NCBI RefSeq assembly: GCF_005405585.1
Contig: NZ_BJEQ01000002.1
Span: 1-64,000 of the forward strand
DNA: 64,000 nucleotides
From: Agarivorans sp. Toyoura001
GTDB taxonomy: Bacteria > Pseudomonadota > Gammaproteobacteria > Enterobacterales > Celerinatantimonadaceae
Direction: 5' to 3'
Part shown: one piece after another, positions 26,517 to 34,625 of the stretch
How positions within the stretch are numbered: position 1 is the stretch's first letter
How the letters are laid out: each line of letters opens with the position of its first letter
Program-made: the position numbers and the translations under genes
Notes under the pieces: model-generated
What the model was told of the DNA's origin: nothing
Databases searched by the model: none
Seen by the model: the letters and a program-made list of their open reading frames with translations, nothing else

Positions 26517-27530
26517 TTACTCAGTAGAGGCTGAGCACTGAATTAGCTGCTCTAACCGCTCTTCATCTCCTGGATGGCTACTTATCCAAGAAGGAATATC
26601 TGCTTTGGCATACTCAAAAAGATGTTGGTAACCACTTAATAGGTGCTGCTCAGATAAACCCAGTTTTTGGCTCCATTGGCAGGCAAAGAGATCTGCGCTT
26701 GCTTCTGCTTCTCTGGAGTATCCCATACTTAGTCCTAACACAGCTGCGCTCACCAAGCCATCCACCAGCAAGCTACTGTCACCTACCAGCAAAACCACAG
26801 CGGTACTAACAAGTGCCGAACGCACTAGCCCTGCCATTACATCGTTATGTGCAACATGAGCGAGTTCGTGCAGTAATATGCCATTCAACTGTTCAGGTTG
26901 TTGCATCAATTCGACCAATTTATCGGTCACTATGATGGAACCATTCGCCAATGCAAAAGCGTTAGCTTGGTCGGACAGTTTGTAGAACAGCAATTGCGGG
27001 CTTGGGTGTAAGTCGTCAATACTACTAACCAACTGCTGGAAATTACCCTGAATAAGCTGCTGAGTTTCTGTGTCAATCTCGGTGGGTTCAAAGCCTACAG
27101 ATTCGAGCTGCTCTAACGTTCGTTCTTCGAGCTCCACCGCAACCACATCGGGAATGTGTTTTGCTAACGACTGAGACAAGCGAGGCAAGCCTTGCTCTAT
27201 GCTCACGTATACCACCATGGCACTGACCAAAATGGCCACAGCAATAACCAAAAAGTTTTTCTCAAAGCTTTTAAGCAGCGATGATTGGCCGTGCTTGTCT
27301 AACCAAGCATTTAATTCCAATGGCTGATCCGCAACAAAGCGATCACCGTTACTGAAACTAATAGCTCGCGGCTGGTTGCCTATCGCGGCTGAAATATCCA
27401 GTTCATCAAACCTAGCGCGGGTAGCCCCCTGTTCATCACTCAGTTCTAACCAGCCCTCGTCAGAGCAGTGCAAACGCGCTGCTCTAGACAAAGAGCCATT
27501 GGCTACAAATACTTTGCCCTTAAAGTTCAT
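26517..27530 (-). CDS. M48-family membrane metallopeptidase
   Basis: A 337-aa protein with an N-terminal beta-rich domain (1-80), a TM helix (about 93-112) and an M48 peptidase domain. The zinc motif HELAH is at 221-225, and the third ligand is likely in SREAEASAD. It starts 5 bp after the DUF898 gene, so the two are cotranscribed; this pairing (YjgN-type protein followed by an M48 peptidase) is common in gammaproteobacteria. Probably acts in membrane-protein quality control (inference). Confidence 0.9.
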   Translation of the reverse strand: MNFKGKVFVANGSLSRAARLHCSDEGWLELSDEQGATRARFDELDISAAIGNQPRAISFSNGDRFVADQPLELNAWLDKHGQSSLLKSFEKNFLVIAVAILVSAMVVYVSIEQGLPRLSQSLAKHIPDVVAVELEERTLEQLESVGFEPTEIDTETQQLIQGNFQQLVSSIDDLHPSPQLLFYKLSDQANAFALANGSIIVTDKLVELMQQPEQLNGILLHELAHVAHNDVMAGLVRSALVSTAVVLLVGDSSLLVDGLVSAAVLGLSMGYSREAEASADLFACQWSQKLGLSEQHLLSGYQHLFEYAKADIPSWISSHPGDEERLEQLIQCSASTE

Positions 27531-27535
27531 ATGGT

Positions 27536-28732
27536 TTAAATAACACCCACCTCAATACTAAAGGCGTCGGCCACTTCATCAGAAATAGCCGTAGTACTAT
27601 CACTCACTTGGTTTTGGTTAGCCACCGTGTCAATTTCGCCCATTACCGCAGTGGCATCGGCCATAAAATTAGCCATACGGACTTTAGCCAACGGAATAGC
27701 TAAACCAAGAGAAAAAACAGTGAGCAGCATATTGCTTAACATCACCCCTAAAAAGGCCATTGGTTTAACGTTTGAATCCATATATAGCTTGCTTTCTAAA
27801 TCAGTTTGGCCGAATTGATAGTTTCTTATGCATGCTTGTAAATAAGCAGTAACAAACCAACCAAGTAAGAAAAAGCTCAAATATATAACGCCAATAACAC
27901 CAAAGATTAATCCTTTAGCAGCAAAGTCTTGCAAGCCACCCTCACCTATATTGGCAAACATCATGGCTATTTGGCCTAGGTCAGTACTAAAGGCAACAAA
28001 TGCAATCACAGCAAGTATTAGCATTAAGCCAATAAATCCGCCTAACCCCATAGCGGCTACTTTTAAGAATATTTTGAATACTGCGCGCGAGTCGATGTCG
28101 GCAGAAAACTGTAATTTACCCCAGCGGTAATTGTTTAGAATGTAAGTGCTCATTTGAGTAGCAATCATTGCATTTACATAGGTAATGCCTAAACCAAACA
28201 ACACCACACTAATAATGCCGCCCAATACGCTAGAGATAAGTGTAAATACGTAACTTACGACAACTAAAATTAAGATAAAACTCAGCATGTAAACAAACGG
28301 CAATACTAAAAACGTTTTGTAAGCCTCACCGTAAGAGCCGGCAAAATCAAAGCGCACATTACGATAACGAGTGACTCTAGAGTCAAAGCGCAAGTTTTTC
28401 ACCATTAATACCGGCATTAGGGCGACAAACGCCAAGCCCAGTATTGCGCTAGCGGCTTCGCTCACGGCCGGCAACGCTACCCAAGCAATGACACATACCA
28501 GTGCAATAACTCGACCAATAAGAATCTGTAAAGGCTTAGCCAAATACTCGAAGTTTTCTCCGGCTAGCTCGGTGTTGCCATAAAAATACTGTTTGTTACG
28601 AACCTTAGCCCAGGCGGAATATATGCCTAGAGTAAGAATGGTGAGAAGTACATTTACAATCCAAATACCAAAGAACTCTCCGGCTCTTCCATTAAAGCTA
28701 AAAGGATTATTTTGCGGTTTATAGTCTTCCAT
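27536..28732 (-). CDS. DUF898 (YjgN) family membrane protein
   Basis: A 398-aa polytopic inner-membrane protein. It holds two copies of the DUF898 pattern: the N-terminal PFSFNGRAGEFFGIWIVNV with TLGIYSAWAKVRNKQYF, and a second block with FSLGLAIPLAKVRMANF. About seven to eight hydrophobic helices are visible. The family has no established biochemical function. It is first of a two-gene operon with the M48 peptidase. Confidence 0.85.
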   Translation of the reverse strand: MEDYKPQNNPFSFNGRAGEFFGIWIVNVLLTILTLGIYSAWAKVRNKQYFYGNTELAGENFEYLAKPLQILIGRVIALVCVIAWVALPAVSEAASAILGLAFVALMPVLMVKNLRFDSRVTRYRNVRFDFAGSYGEAYKTFLVLPFVYMLSFILILVVVSYVFTLISSVLGGIISVVLFGLGITYVNAMIATQMSTYILNNYRWGKLQFSADIDSRAVFKIFLKVAAMGLGGFIGLMLILAVIAFVAFSTDLGQIAMMFANIGEGGLQDFAAKGLIFGVIGVIYLSFFLLGWFVTAYLQACIRNYQFGQTDLESKLYMDSNVKPMAFLGVMLSNMLLTVFSLGLAIPLAKVRMANFMADATAVMGEIDTVANQNQVSDSTTAISDEVADAFSIEVGVI

Positions 28733-28996
28733 GTTAACGCTTCCTAATTTGTGCTAATTAATTGATATTACTAATGTGTTATTATTTTTTGGCTATAATA
28801 ACCAAATAATTATTAGATTTGTTAGTAAAAGTTAAAATATTGCGTTAATTCAGGAAGAAAGTGATGCGATAGCGCTTTCAATCACGCTTTTAGAAATGAT
28901 ACAAACAAAAAGAATAACAATAGCAAAGTGCTAGCATCATTCTTTTTATAAATAAAATGTGTTTTGTTAATTAACACTTTCACTCATTAAGTGGGC

Positions 28997-29815
28997 CTAA
29001 AACAAATACTGCTGCATATTCACTTTAAAACTGTCGCCGTCATCAACCCCTGACTGCTCAACGATAAACGCCCCCAACTTATCTTTACTCACCCATATTT
29101 CAGTATTCGAGGTATTATTAGCTAACTCGAAACCATGGCTAACATATACTCGCTTAGCGGCACTTAAGGGTTTTTCACCTAAGTATTTAACCTGATACGA
29201 AATAATATCGAACTCATCTAAATCCAGTACTTTCAGGGTATGAGTATTTTTGTGGTCAATGGATGTAACTAAGTGATCCGCTAAACTGGCGGAATCAGTA
29301 TCAAAATCAATTTGCTGAACAATCGCATCAGGTGCATCAGAAAAAGCACTTAATGCTAATGGGATCCCACTATCAGCCCCTTTTCGGTCAATAGACTTCG
29401 CTAGCTGTTTTACCCTAGCGGGGTTCTGCTCAGCCTTGTGCTCTACGGCATTAATGTGTAAACCTTGTTCAAGCTTATCACTACCAAAAATCAGGTATTG
29501 CGCCTCCTCATCGCTGACCTTATAGGCGAAGTGCTTTAGCTTTCCGCCTTCCAACATTACTTTACCGTTTCGTTGATACTGCTCGTTAAACCATAAAAAG
29601 CTAAAATCGAGATTCACTTGCTCTTGAATAGTCATCGCGGTTGGCTGCGAATCGTTAACCATTCGTGTAAGTTGATAACTACCAACCACATCCCCCTCCA
29701 CTTCTATTTGGTAAATTACCGTTCTAGATTGATGCGCTGCTAAAGCAACGTTAGCCACAAACATGCTCGATAACGCCAACAGCACCACTACTCTTATGCT
29801 CATAGACACCGACAT
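28997..29815 (-). CDS. Exported DUF6134-like protein
   Basis: A 272-aa protein with a signal peptide (about 1-26, ending ALAA). The body is beta-rich and begins with a TVIYQIEVEGDVVGSYQL strand pair, resembling the DUF6134 periplasmic family. It lies 25 bp after the outer-membrane barrel gene, so the two form an operon divergent from the RstAB-like system and may be its target. Function unknown. Confidence 0.6.
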   Translation of the reverse strand: MSVSMSIRVVVLLALSSMFVANVALAAHQSRTVIYQIEVEGDVVGSYQLTRMVNDSQPTAMTIQEQVNLDFSFLWFNEQYQRNGKVMLEGGKLKHFAYKVSDEEAQYLIFGSDKLEQGLHINAVEHKAEQNPARVKQLAKSIDRKGADSGIPLALSAFSDAPDAIVQQIDFDTDSASLADHLVTSIDHKNTHTLKVLDLDEFDIISYQVKYLGEKPLSAAKRVYVSHGFELANNTSNTEIWVSKDKLGAFIVEQSGVDDGDSFKVNMQQYLF

Positions 29816-29840
29816 AGCAAACCTCCTTAAGCCTTAAGCC

Positions 29841-30857
29841 CTAAAACTCGTAAGCAACACCCACTAACACGCCCAAAGACTTACTCTCGTAAAACGAAAT
29901 GTTACTACTGCCTTTCTCGTAAGACGCCATCACATACAGCGAGCTATTATCAAAATCAAAAGGGCGCATATAGCCATAAATGGCATTTATACCTACATCA
30001 TCATCATCTTGAGTCTGACTAAAAATCGGGTTCCGCCCTTTATAATCGCGCTTGGCGTAATTCATAAACAAGCTGGTAAAGTGGCGCTCAGCAAATGAAT
30101 AAGTGGTTTCCAGGCCAACACCATAGCCATCAAAGGCCATCGCATCACCGTCAGTATCTGCTTTGGTGTAGGTCAATTGTGGGGTAATCATTAACCCGCC
30201 TTCGTCATAAACCATGACCTCAGCCGCCAATCGGTGATACGAACCGTCACGCTGCATTAACTGTTGTTCAGCGGCATCTAAACCAAAGGCCACGCCACTG
30301 CGTTCGTTTTCAATATCCGCTTTAGCAAAGCCATAACGTAAAGTAACTGGCGTATCAAAAATATAGCGCCAAGCCATTCTAAAGCCGCTGCTATCGGCAT
30401 CGGTTTTTTGACGTGCTGAGCCAGTTAAGTAAGGATCTTGCCAAGTTTCACTAAAACCGGGAATACGCGGAAAGTAGGCTAACTCAAGCTCTGAGTACTC
30501 ACCCACCATTTGGGTTATGCCTAGCTCAATTTGGTCTTGACCTCGAACAATGTTTTCATCTTGTTGGCCTAAGAAAATCTGAGTTTTACGGTTGGCAAAA
30601 GTGTAATTAAGCTCACCTAATACGGCTGGGCCTACACCAGAGCTTTTATTCCCTGAGTTGTTTAAATCTGCGGTAGTGGCGTTGTCATCATCGGTATCAA
30701 ACTGCGATTGCTGTTGGCCTACGGTAGCGCCTAATAGCAGTTCGAAGCCAAACCCTGCTTCATCATCAATGTAACCCGTCGCATTTGCATGGCTAACTGC
30801 GCCTAATAAAGTAGTAATAGCGGCAGCTATTGAAACGGCCTGTGGAGATTTTTTCAT
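29841..30857 (-). CDS. Predicted outer-membrane beta-barrel protein
   Basis: A 338-aa protein with a signal peptide (about 1-26). Alternating aromatic/polar strands are separated by acidic loops, and it ends VGVAYEF: the terminal phenylalanine is the usual BAM recognition signal of outer-membrane barrels. Strand count suggests a 10-14-strand barrel. Substrate unknown. It is divergent from rstA across a 250-bp region with direct repeats, which suggests control by that regulator. Confidence 0.7.
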   Translation of the reverse strand: MKKSPQAVSIAAAITTLLGAVSHANATGYIDDEAGFGFELLLGATVGQQQSQFDTDDDNATTADLNNSGNKSSGVGPAVLGELNYTFANRKTQIFLGQQDENIVRGQDQIELGITQMVGEYSELELAYFPRIPGFSETWQDPYLTGSARQKTDADSSGFRMAWRYIFDTPVTLRYGFAKADIENERSGVAFGLDAAEQQLMQRDGSYHRLAAEVMVYDEGGLMITPQLTYTKADTDGDAMAFDGYGVGLETTYSFAERHFTSLFMNYAKRDYKGRNPIFSQTQDDDDVGINAIYGYMRPFDFDNSSLYVMASYEKGSSNISFYESKSLGVLVGVAYEF

Positions 30858-30953
30858 CCTGTTCCCTGTCCTATATAACGCTAGCGAAAGCGATTAGTGC
30901 TCATCGCTCAATCAGTTGTTGAGAAGATTGTAAAATGCGACAAATTCTCAATC

Positions 30954-30990
30954 AGTCAGTCTTTCGTCAGGGATAGTCAATCTTTCGCAG
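30954..30990. promoter_or_regulatory. Direct repeats between barrel gene and rstA-like gene
   Basis: AGTCAGTCTTTCGTCAG (30954-30970) and AGTCAATCTTTCGCAG (30975-30990) repeat with a 21-bp period, two helical turns. A further CTCAATCAG copy lies upstream. This suits tandem binding of an OmpR-type regulator in the shared promoter region. Confidence 0.5.
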
Positions 30991-31109
30991 AATCCTTAAC
31001 CAGAACGTGAGGTAAAATTTACAATTAAATGATATTTGTCGTATTTTTGTAAGAGGTAATTGCATCGTCTTAGGCGCTCTCTAAAATGAGCCAGCTAGGG
31101 GAGTTGTCT

Positions 31110-31859
31110 ATGCAGGGAAACAAATTGAGCCAAGAACATAAAAGAATCGTATTAATCGAGGATGATTCACGTCAACAACAGTTGGTGGCAACATTTTTGC
31201 GTAGTGAAGGTTTTGAAGTTATTTCTAGTGAGCGTGGAGACCAAGCACCCGCGCTTATCGCTAAACATTCCCCAGATGCAGTATTGTTAGATTTAATGCT
31301 ACCAGGTATGGATGGCATTCAAGTATGCCAAGTAGTGCGTGACTTTTATTCCGGCCCTATTCTTATGGTTACCGCCCAAGGCGACGATGTAACCGAAGTG
31401 TCGGCGTTGAATTTGGGCGTGGATGACTTTTTGAGTAAACCATTACGCCCGCATGTTTTGCTTGCGCGCTTACGCTCGGCGCTGCGGCGCAGTGACCGCA
31501 CTTCAGCATTAGACAATCAGCACACTAATCAAACTGAACAGCCGCGCAATGCTCACCGAATTATTTGCCAAGACTTAGATGCAGACAAAACCCAACGCCG
31601 TATTTGGTTAGGCGAACAATTATTAGAGCTTACTGACGCAGAGTTTGATTTGCTTTACTTCTTAATGGACAACGCTGGCCATGTATTACCTCGCGACGTA
31701 TTGTTTAAAGAAATGCGAGGGATTGACTACGATGGATTAGATCGCTCACTCGATATGCGTGTATCCACTATTCGTAAAAAGCTTAACGACAATACCCCGC
31801 CCTACCGCTACATTAAGTCGGTACGTGGTAAAGGCTATTTATTTGTTAAAGCCGCTTAG
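31110..31859 (+). CDS. rstA: RstA-like OmpR-family response regulator
   Basis: A 249-aa response regulator with a receiver domain (phospho-acceptor D61 in LLDLMLPGMDG) and a winged-helix DNA-binding domain. The RGIDYDGLDRSLD segment before the recognition helix is typical of RstA. The ATG at 31110 is chosen because GGGGAG lies 6 nt upstream; the ATG at 31086 has no such site. It is followed after 15 bp by its sensor kinase. Direct repeats upstream may be its binding sites. Confidence 0.8.
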   Translation: MQGNKLSQEHKRIVLIEDDSRQQQLVATFLRSEGFEVISSERGDQAPALIAKHSPDAVLLDLMLPGMDGIQVCQVVRDFYSGPILMVTAQGDDVTEVSALNLGVDDFLSKPLRPHVLLARLRSALRRSDRTSALDNQHTNQTEQPRNAHRIICQDLDADKTQRRIWLGEQLLELTDAEFDLLYFLMDNAGHVLPRDVLFKEMRGIDYDGLDRSLDMRVSTIRKKLNDNTPPYRYIKSVRGKGYLFVKAA

Positions 31860-31874
31860 GTCAGCAACGCAACC

Positions 31875-33197
31875 ATGATTACGCTATTTCTACGATTATT
31901 CCTGTCGTCGGTGTTTGCTATTGTGGCGGCCACTTTTATTTATGGAGTCATCATTGAAGAGCGTGTTCAACAAATTGAGCGAGACCAAATAGGCACAATA
32001 ACCCTACCAATATATTACTTGTTAGAACGCGACTTATTACACGCCGAAAACCCAGATGTAGACGCAGTACTCACTCGCTACCAAGAAGAATTCCCCTTCT
32101 TTATTCGCATTTATCCCATCACTGAAATGGACGCCGAAAACCGGTTACATGTTATGCGGCATGGCCAACATATTGCCGTACACTCTAACTTTTTGGATGA
32201 TGACGACATCACCCTTTTTTACCAATGGCCAAATCAACAAGTGTTGGAGCTAGATCTCGATGAAGAGTTTATTGACCACGGCGATTGGCTATTCTGGTAT
32301 ATGGTTGCTCTTATTGGAGGGTGTTTAGCCGCAACGGTAATGTGGTTCTCGTTCTCGATTACTCGCCATACCTACCGCCTTGCTAAGGTCACAAAATCTT
32401 TGGGTGAAGGTAACTTTGATGTAAGCGCAAACGAAAAAGCCCCTTCGCCAATCAACCACATGGCCCGCAGCCTAAATGCGATGGCCTATAAACTTAAAAC
32501 GCTAATTCAAGAACAAGACGCCATGACAATGGCCGCCTCACACGAGCTAAAGACGCCAATAAACAACCTGCGTTTTGCGTTAGACATGACCCGTTCAATT
32601 ACCGATATGCAAACCATGCATGAGCACATTCAAGAAATGGATGAAGATTTGGACAGCTTGGAAGATCTTACTCACGAGCTAATTACCTTTTCTCAGCTCA
32701 CTAAGGCTACCGGTATTCATCCCGAATCACTCAATCCCTACCCGCTGCTTTACAATATGTGTGAACGTTTATCTAAACTAAGTCCTAACTTAAAACTACA
32801 AATCGAATGTCCAGTGGGTTTATCGCTAATGGCCGATGAAAAACTGCTGCGCCGCGCCTTAAATAACCTGATAGTGAATGCTCAAAAATATGCTGAAAAG
32901 CTGATCCTTATTCGCGCTTACTTATCCAATAAGTCAGTATTTTTTGAAGTGCATGATGACGGTATCGGTGTGCCAGAACAGTATCGCGAATCCATATTCT
33001 TACCTTTTGCTCGAGTAGACGACAGCCGCAGCAGGCAGAGTGGCGGTCACGGTTTAGGCTTATCTATTGTAGAGCGTATTGTGGCGAACCATGGCGGCAA
33101 CGCACAGGTAAGCGATAGCCCAATTGGTGGTGCATTGTTCACCTTAGAGCTACCACTGTTTCAACATCAAGATGAAAAAAGCAAAACCAATAAATAA
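31875..33197 (+). CDS. rstB: RstB-like sensor histidine kinase
   Basis: A 440-aa inner-membrane kinase. TM1 (about 4-26), a periplasmic domain rich in acidic residues, TM2 (about 138-160), a HAMP segment, H-box AASHELKTPIN with phospho-acceptor H223, N-box NNLIVNAQKYA, G1 DDGIGVP and G2 GGHGLGLSI are all present. It pairs with the RstA-like regulator immediately upstream. The acidic periplasmic loop could sense cations or antimicrobial peptides (inference). Confidence 0.85.
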   Translation: MITLFLRLFLSSVFAIVAATFIYGVIIEERVQQIERDQIGTITLPIYYLLERDLLHAENPDVDAVLTRYQEEFPFFIRIYPITEMDAENRLHVMRHGQHIAVHSNFLDDDDITLFYQWPNQQVLELDLDEEFIDHGDWLFWYMVALIGGCLAATVMWFSFSITRHTYRLAKVTKSLGEGNFDVSANEKAPSPINHMARSLNAMAYKLKTLIQEQDAMTMAASHELKTPINNLRFALDMTRSITDMQTMHEHIQEMDEDLDSLEDLTHELITFSQLTKATGIHPESLNPYPLLYNMCERLSKLSPNLKLQIECPVGLSLMADEKLLRRALNNLIVNAQKYAEKLILIRAYLSNKSVFFEVHDDGIGVPEQYRESIFLPFARVDDSRSRQSGGHGLGLSIVERIVANHGGNAQVSDSPIGGALFTLELPLFQHQDEKSKTNK

Positions 33198-33274
33198 CAG
33201 TTGAACACTTGGCCTAATTGCCACACAGCGGTATTATTGGCCCCTTGATGTAATCCTTAAAAAGAACCTGGCTT

Positions 33275-33898
33275 TTGAACCCTTCCTCCCCCGCTAATAC
33301 TGTTATTGTTCTCGATTTCGAAACCACTGGCTTGTCACCGAACCAAGGTGACCGAGCGATAGAAATAGGGGCAGTACTCCTAGAAAATGGTCAAGCCACT
33401 CAGCGCTTTCAAGAATTAATGAATCCGGGGTTTAGGGTTAACTCGTTTATTGAAAACTACACTGGCATTAGTAACACCATGTTACGCGACGCCCCTCCTT
33501 GTGAAGAGGTGATGGAACGTTTCTATCAATTTGTGGGGTCTCATAACCTTGTGGCGCACAACGCCTCATTTGATCAACGTTTTTTAGAGGCCGAATTTGC
33601 CCAAATAGGCCGAAGGCTTCAAGGCCAATTTGCCTGCTCTATGTTGCTGTCACGCCGTATATTTCCCGACGCCCCCAACCATAAACTGGGGAGTTTAGTG
33701 GCTTACAACAATATTGATAACGACGGTGTATTTCACCGAGCGTTAGCCGATTCAGAGATGACGGCCAAGCTATGGAACTGTCTGCTAGAGCAACTCGCTA
33801 ATCAATACCATCTAGACCAACCAAGCTTTAGCTTAATGCAACAGATAAGCAATAAGAGTAAAGCAAATGTCGCGAGCTTTTTACGTAAAATTGCGTAA
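33275..33898 (+). CDS. DnaQ-like DEDDh 3'-5' exonuclease
   Basis: A 207-aa exonuclease-fold protein. ExoI is DFETTGL (D and E ligands), ExoII is NLVAHNASFD, and ExoIII is HRALADSEM with the DEDDh histidine. It resembles stand-alone DNA polymerase III epsilon-type proofreading exonucleases. The frame has no ATG before the domain, so a TTG start at 33275 is used; an in-frame stop at 33251 limits upstream extension. It is the first of the plus-strand genes after rstB, separated by 77 bp. Confidence 0.85.
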   Translation: MNPSSPANTVIVLDFETTGLSPNQGDRAIEIGAVLLENGQATQRFQELMNPGFRVNSFIENYTGISNTMLRDAPPCEEVMERFYQFVGSHNLVAHNASFDQRFLEAEFAQIGRRLQGQFACSMLLSRRIFPDAPNHKLGSLVAYNNIDNDGVFHRALADSEMTAKLWNCLLEQLANQYHLDQPSFSLMQQISNKSKANVASFLRKIA

Positions 33899-34008
33899 CA
33901 ATGAGTGATATAAAATAAAAGCTATTGAATAGCTGATTTCCGGTGGTATGCCTCAAGATGATATGGCACAATCGCCGCCCTTTTTTCTCCGCCAACAGTG
34001 GGTACACC

Positions 34009-34299
34009 ATGAAATTATTAGTCCGCAACCTAACTCGCACCATTACCGAAACCGAGTTATCAGCCTTATTTGAAGCCCACGGAGAAGTACAGAGTTGCGA
34101 CTTAGTGATGGATCAAGAAAGTGGCAAATCAAAAGGTTTTGGCTTTGTTGAAATGGCCGACGATAGCGCCGCTCAAGCAGCGATTGACGCACTCAACGGC
34201 ACTAAGCAAGCGGGTAACAAAATTCGCGTAAAAATGGCCGACGAAAAGCCGCAAGCGCCAGCTGAAGAGCAAATATGGCCAGAGCAAGAAGGCGAATAG
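34009..34299 (+). CDS. RRM-domain RNA-binding protein
   Basis: A 96-aa protein that is a single RNA-recognition motif. RNP2 is LLVRNL and RNP1 is KGFGFVEM, followed by a short acidic tail. Bacterial proteins of this kind are often cold-induced RNA chaperones. The ATG at 34009 begins exactly at the conserved MKLLVRNL; the frame extends upstream to 33943 without domain support. Specific target RNAs unknown. Confidence 0.88.
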   Translation: MKLLVRNLTRTITETELSALFEAHGEVQSCDLVMDQESGKSKGFGFVEMADDSAAQAAIDALNGTKQAGNKIRVKMADEKPQAPAEEQIWPEQEGE

Positions 34300-34328
34300 T
34301 TTTGCACCGTTTTAGTAGCGACTAATCT

Positions 34329-34625
34329 CTACTCTTCGCTACTAAAACGAACTTGTCGTTTAAGGTTATTCAACTGAATACCTTTAACATTTAACTCTAG
34401 GTTAATTTGTTCTGTAATGTTTTTCAGCTCGCCCGCCCGTTCCGCACTCTTTAGTGCATCTTGGTGAACGTAAACACACTGCACTTCTAAACTATCGGGA
34501 AAGCGCTGATAGTTCACTTGATGACTAATCCAACTAAAGTCCGCGTTATCTAGCTTAGCCGCCTCGCACACCGTTGTTAAAGCCGCCACGATATCCTTAT
34601 CGCGCTTTTTATCCATTTTTCGCAT
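34329..34625 (-). CDS. Conserved small protein coupled to the RND transporter
   Basis: A 98-aa soluble protein without recognised motif. It begins MRKMDKKRDKDI and has an alpha/beta composition, similar to small gammaproteobacterial proteins sometimes labelled Fis-like without experimental basis. Its ATG overlaps the stop of the RND pump gene as TAATG, so translation is coupled and it is third in the efflux operon. Function unknown. Confidence 0.7.
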   Translation of the reverse strand: MRKMDKKRDKDIVAALTTVCEAAKLDNADFSWISHQVNYQRFPDSLEVQCVYVHQDALKSAERAGELKNITEQINLELNVKGIQLNNLKRQVRFSSEE

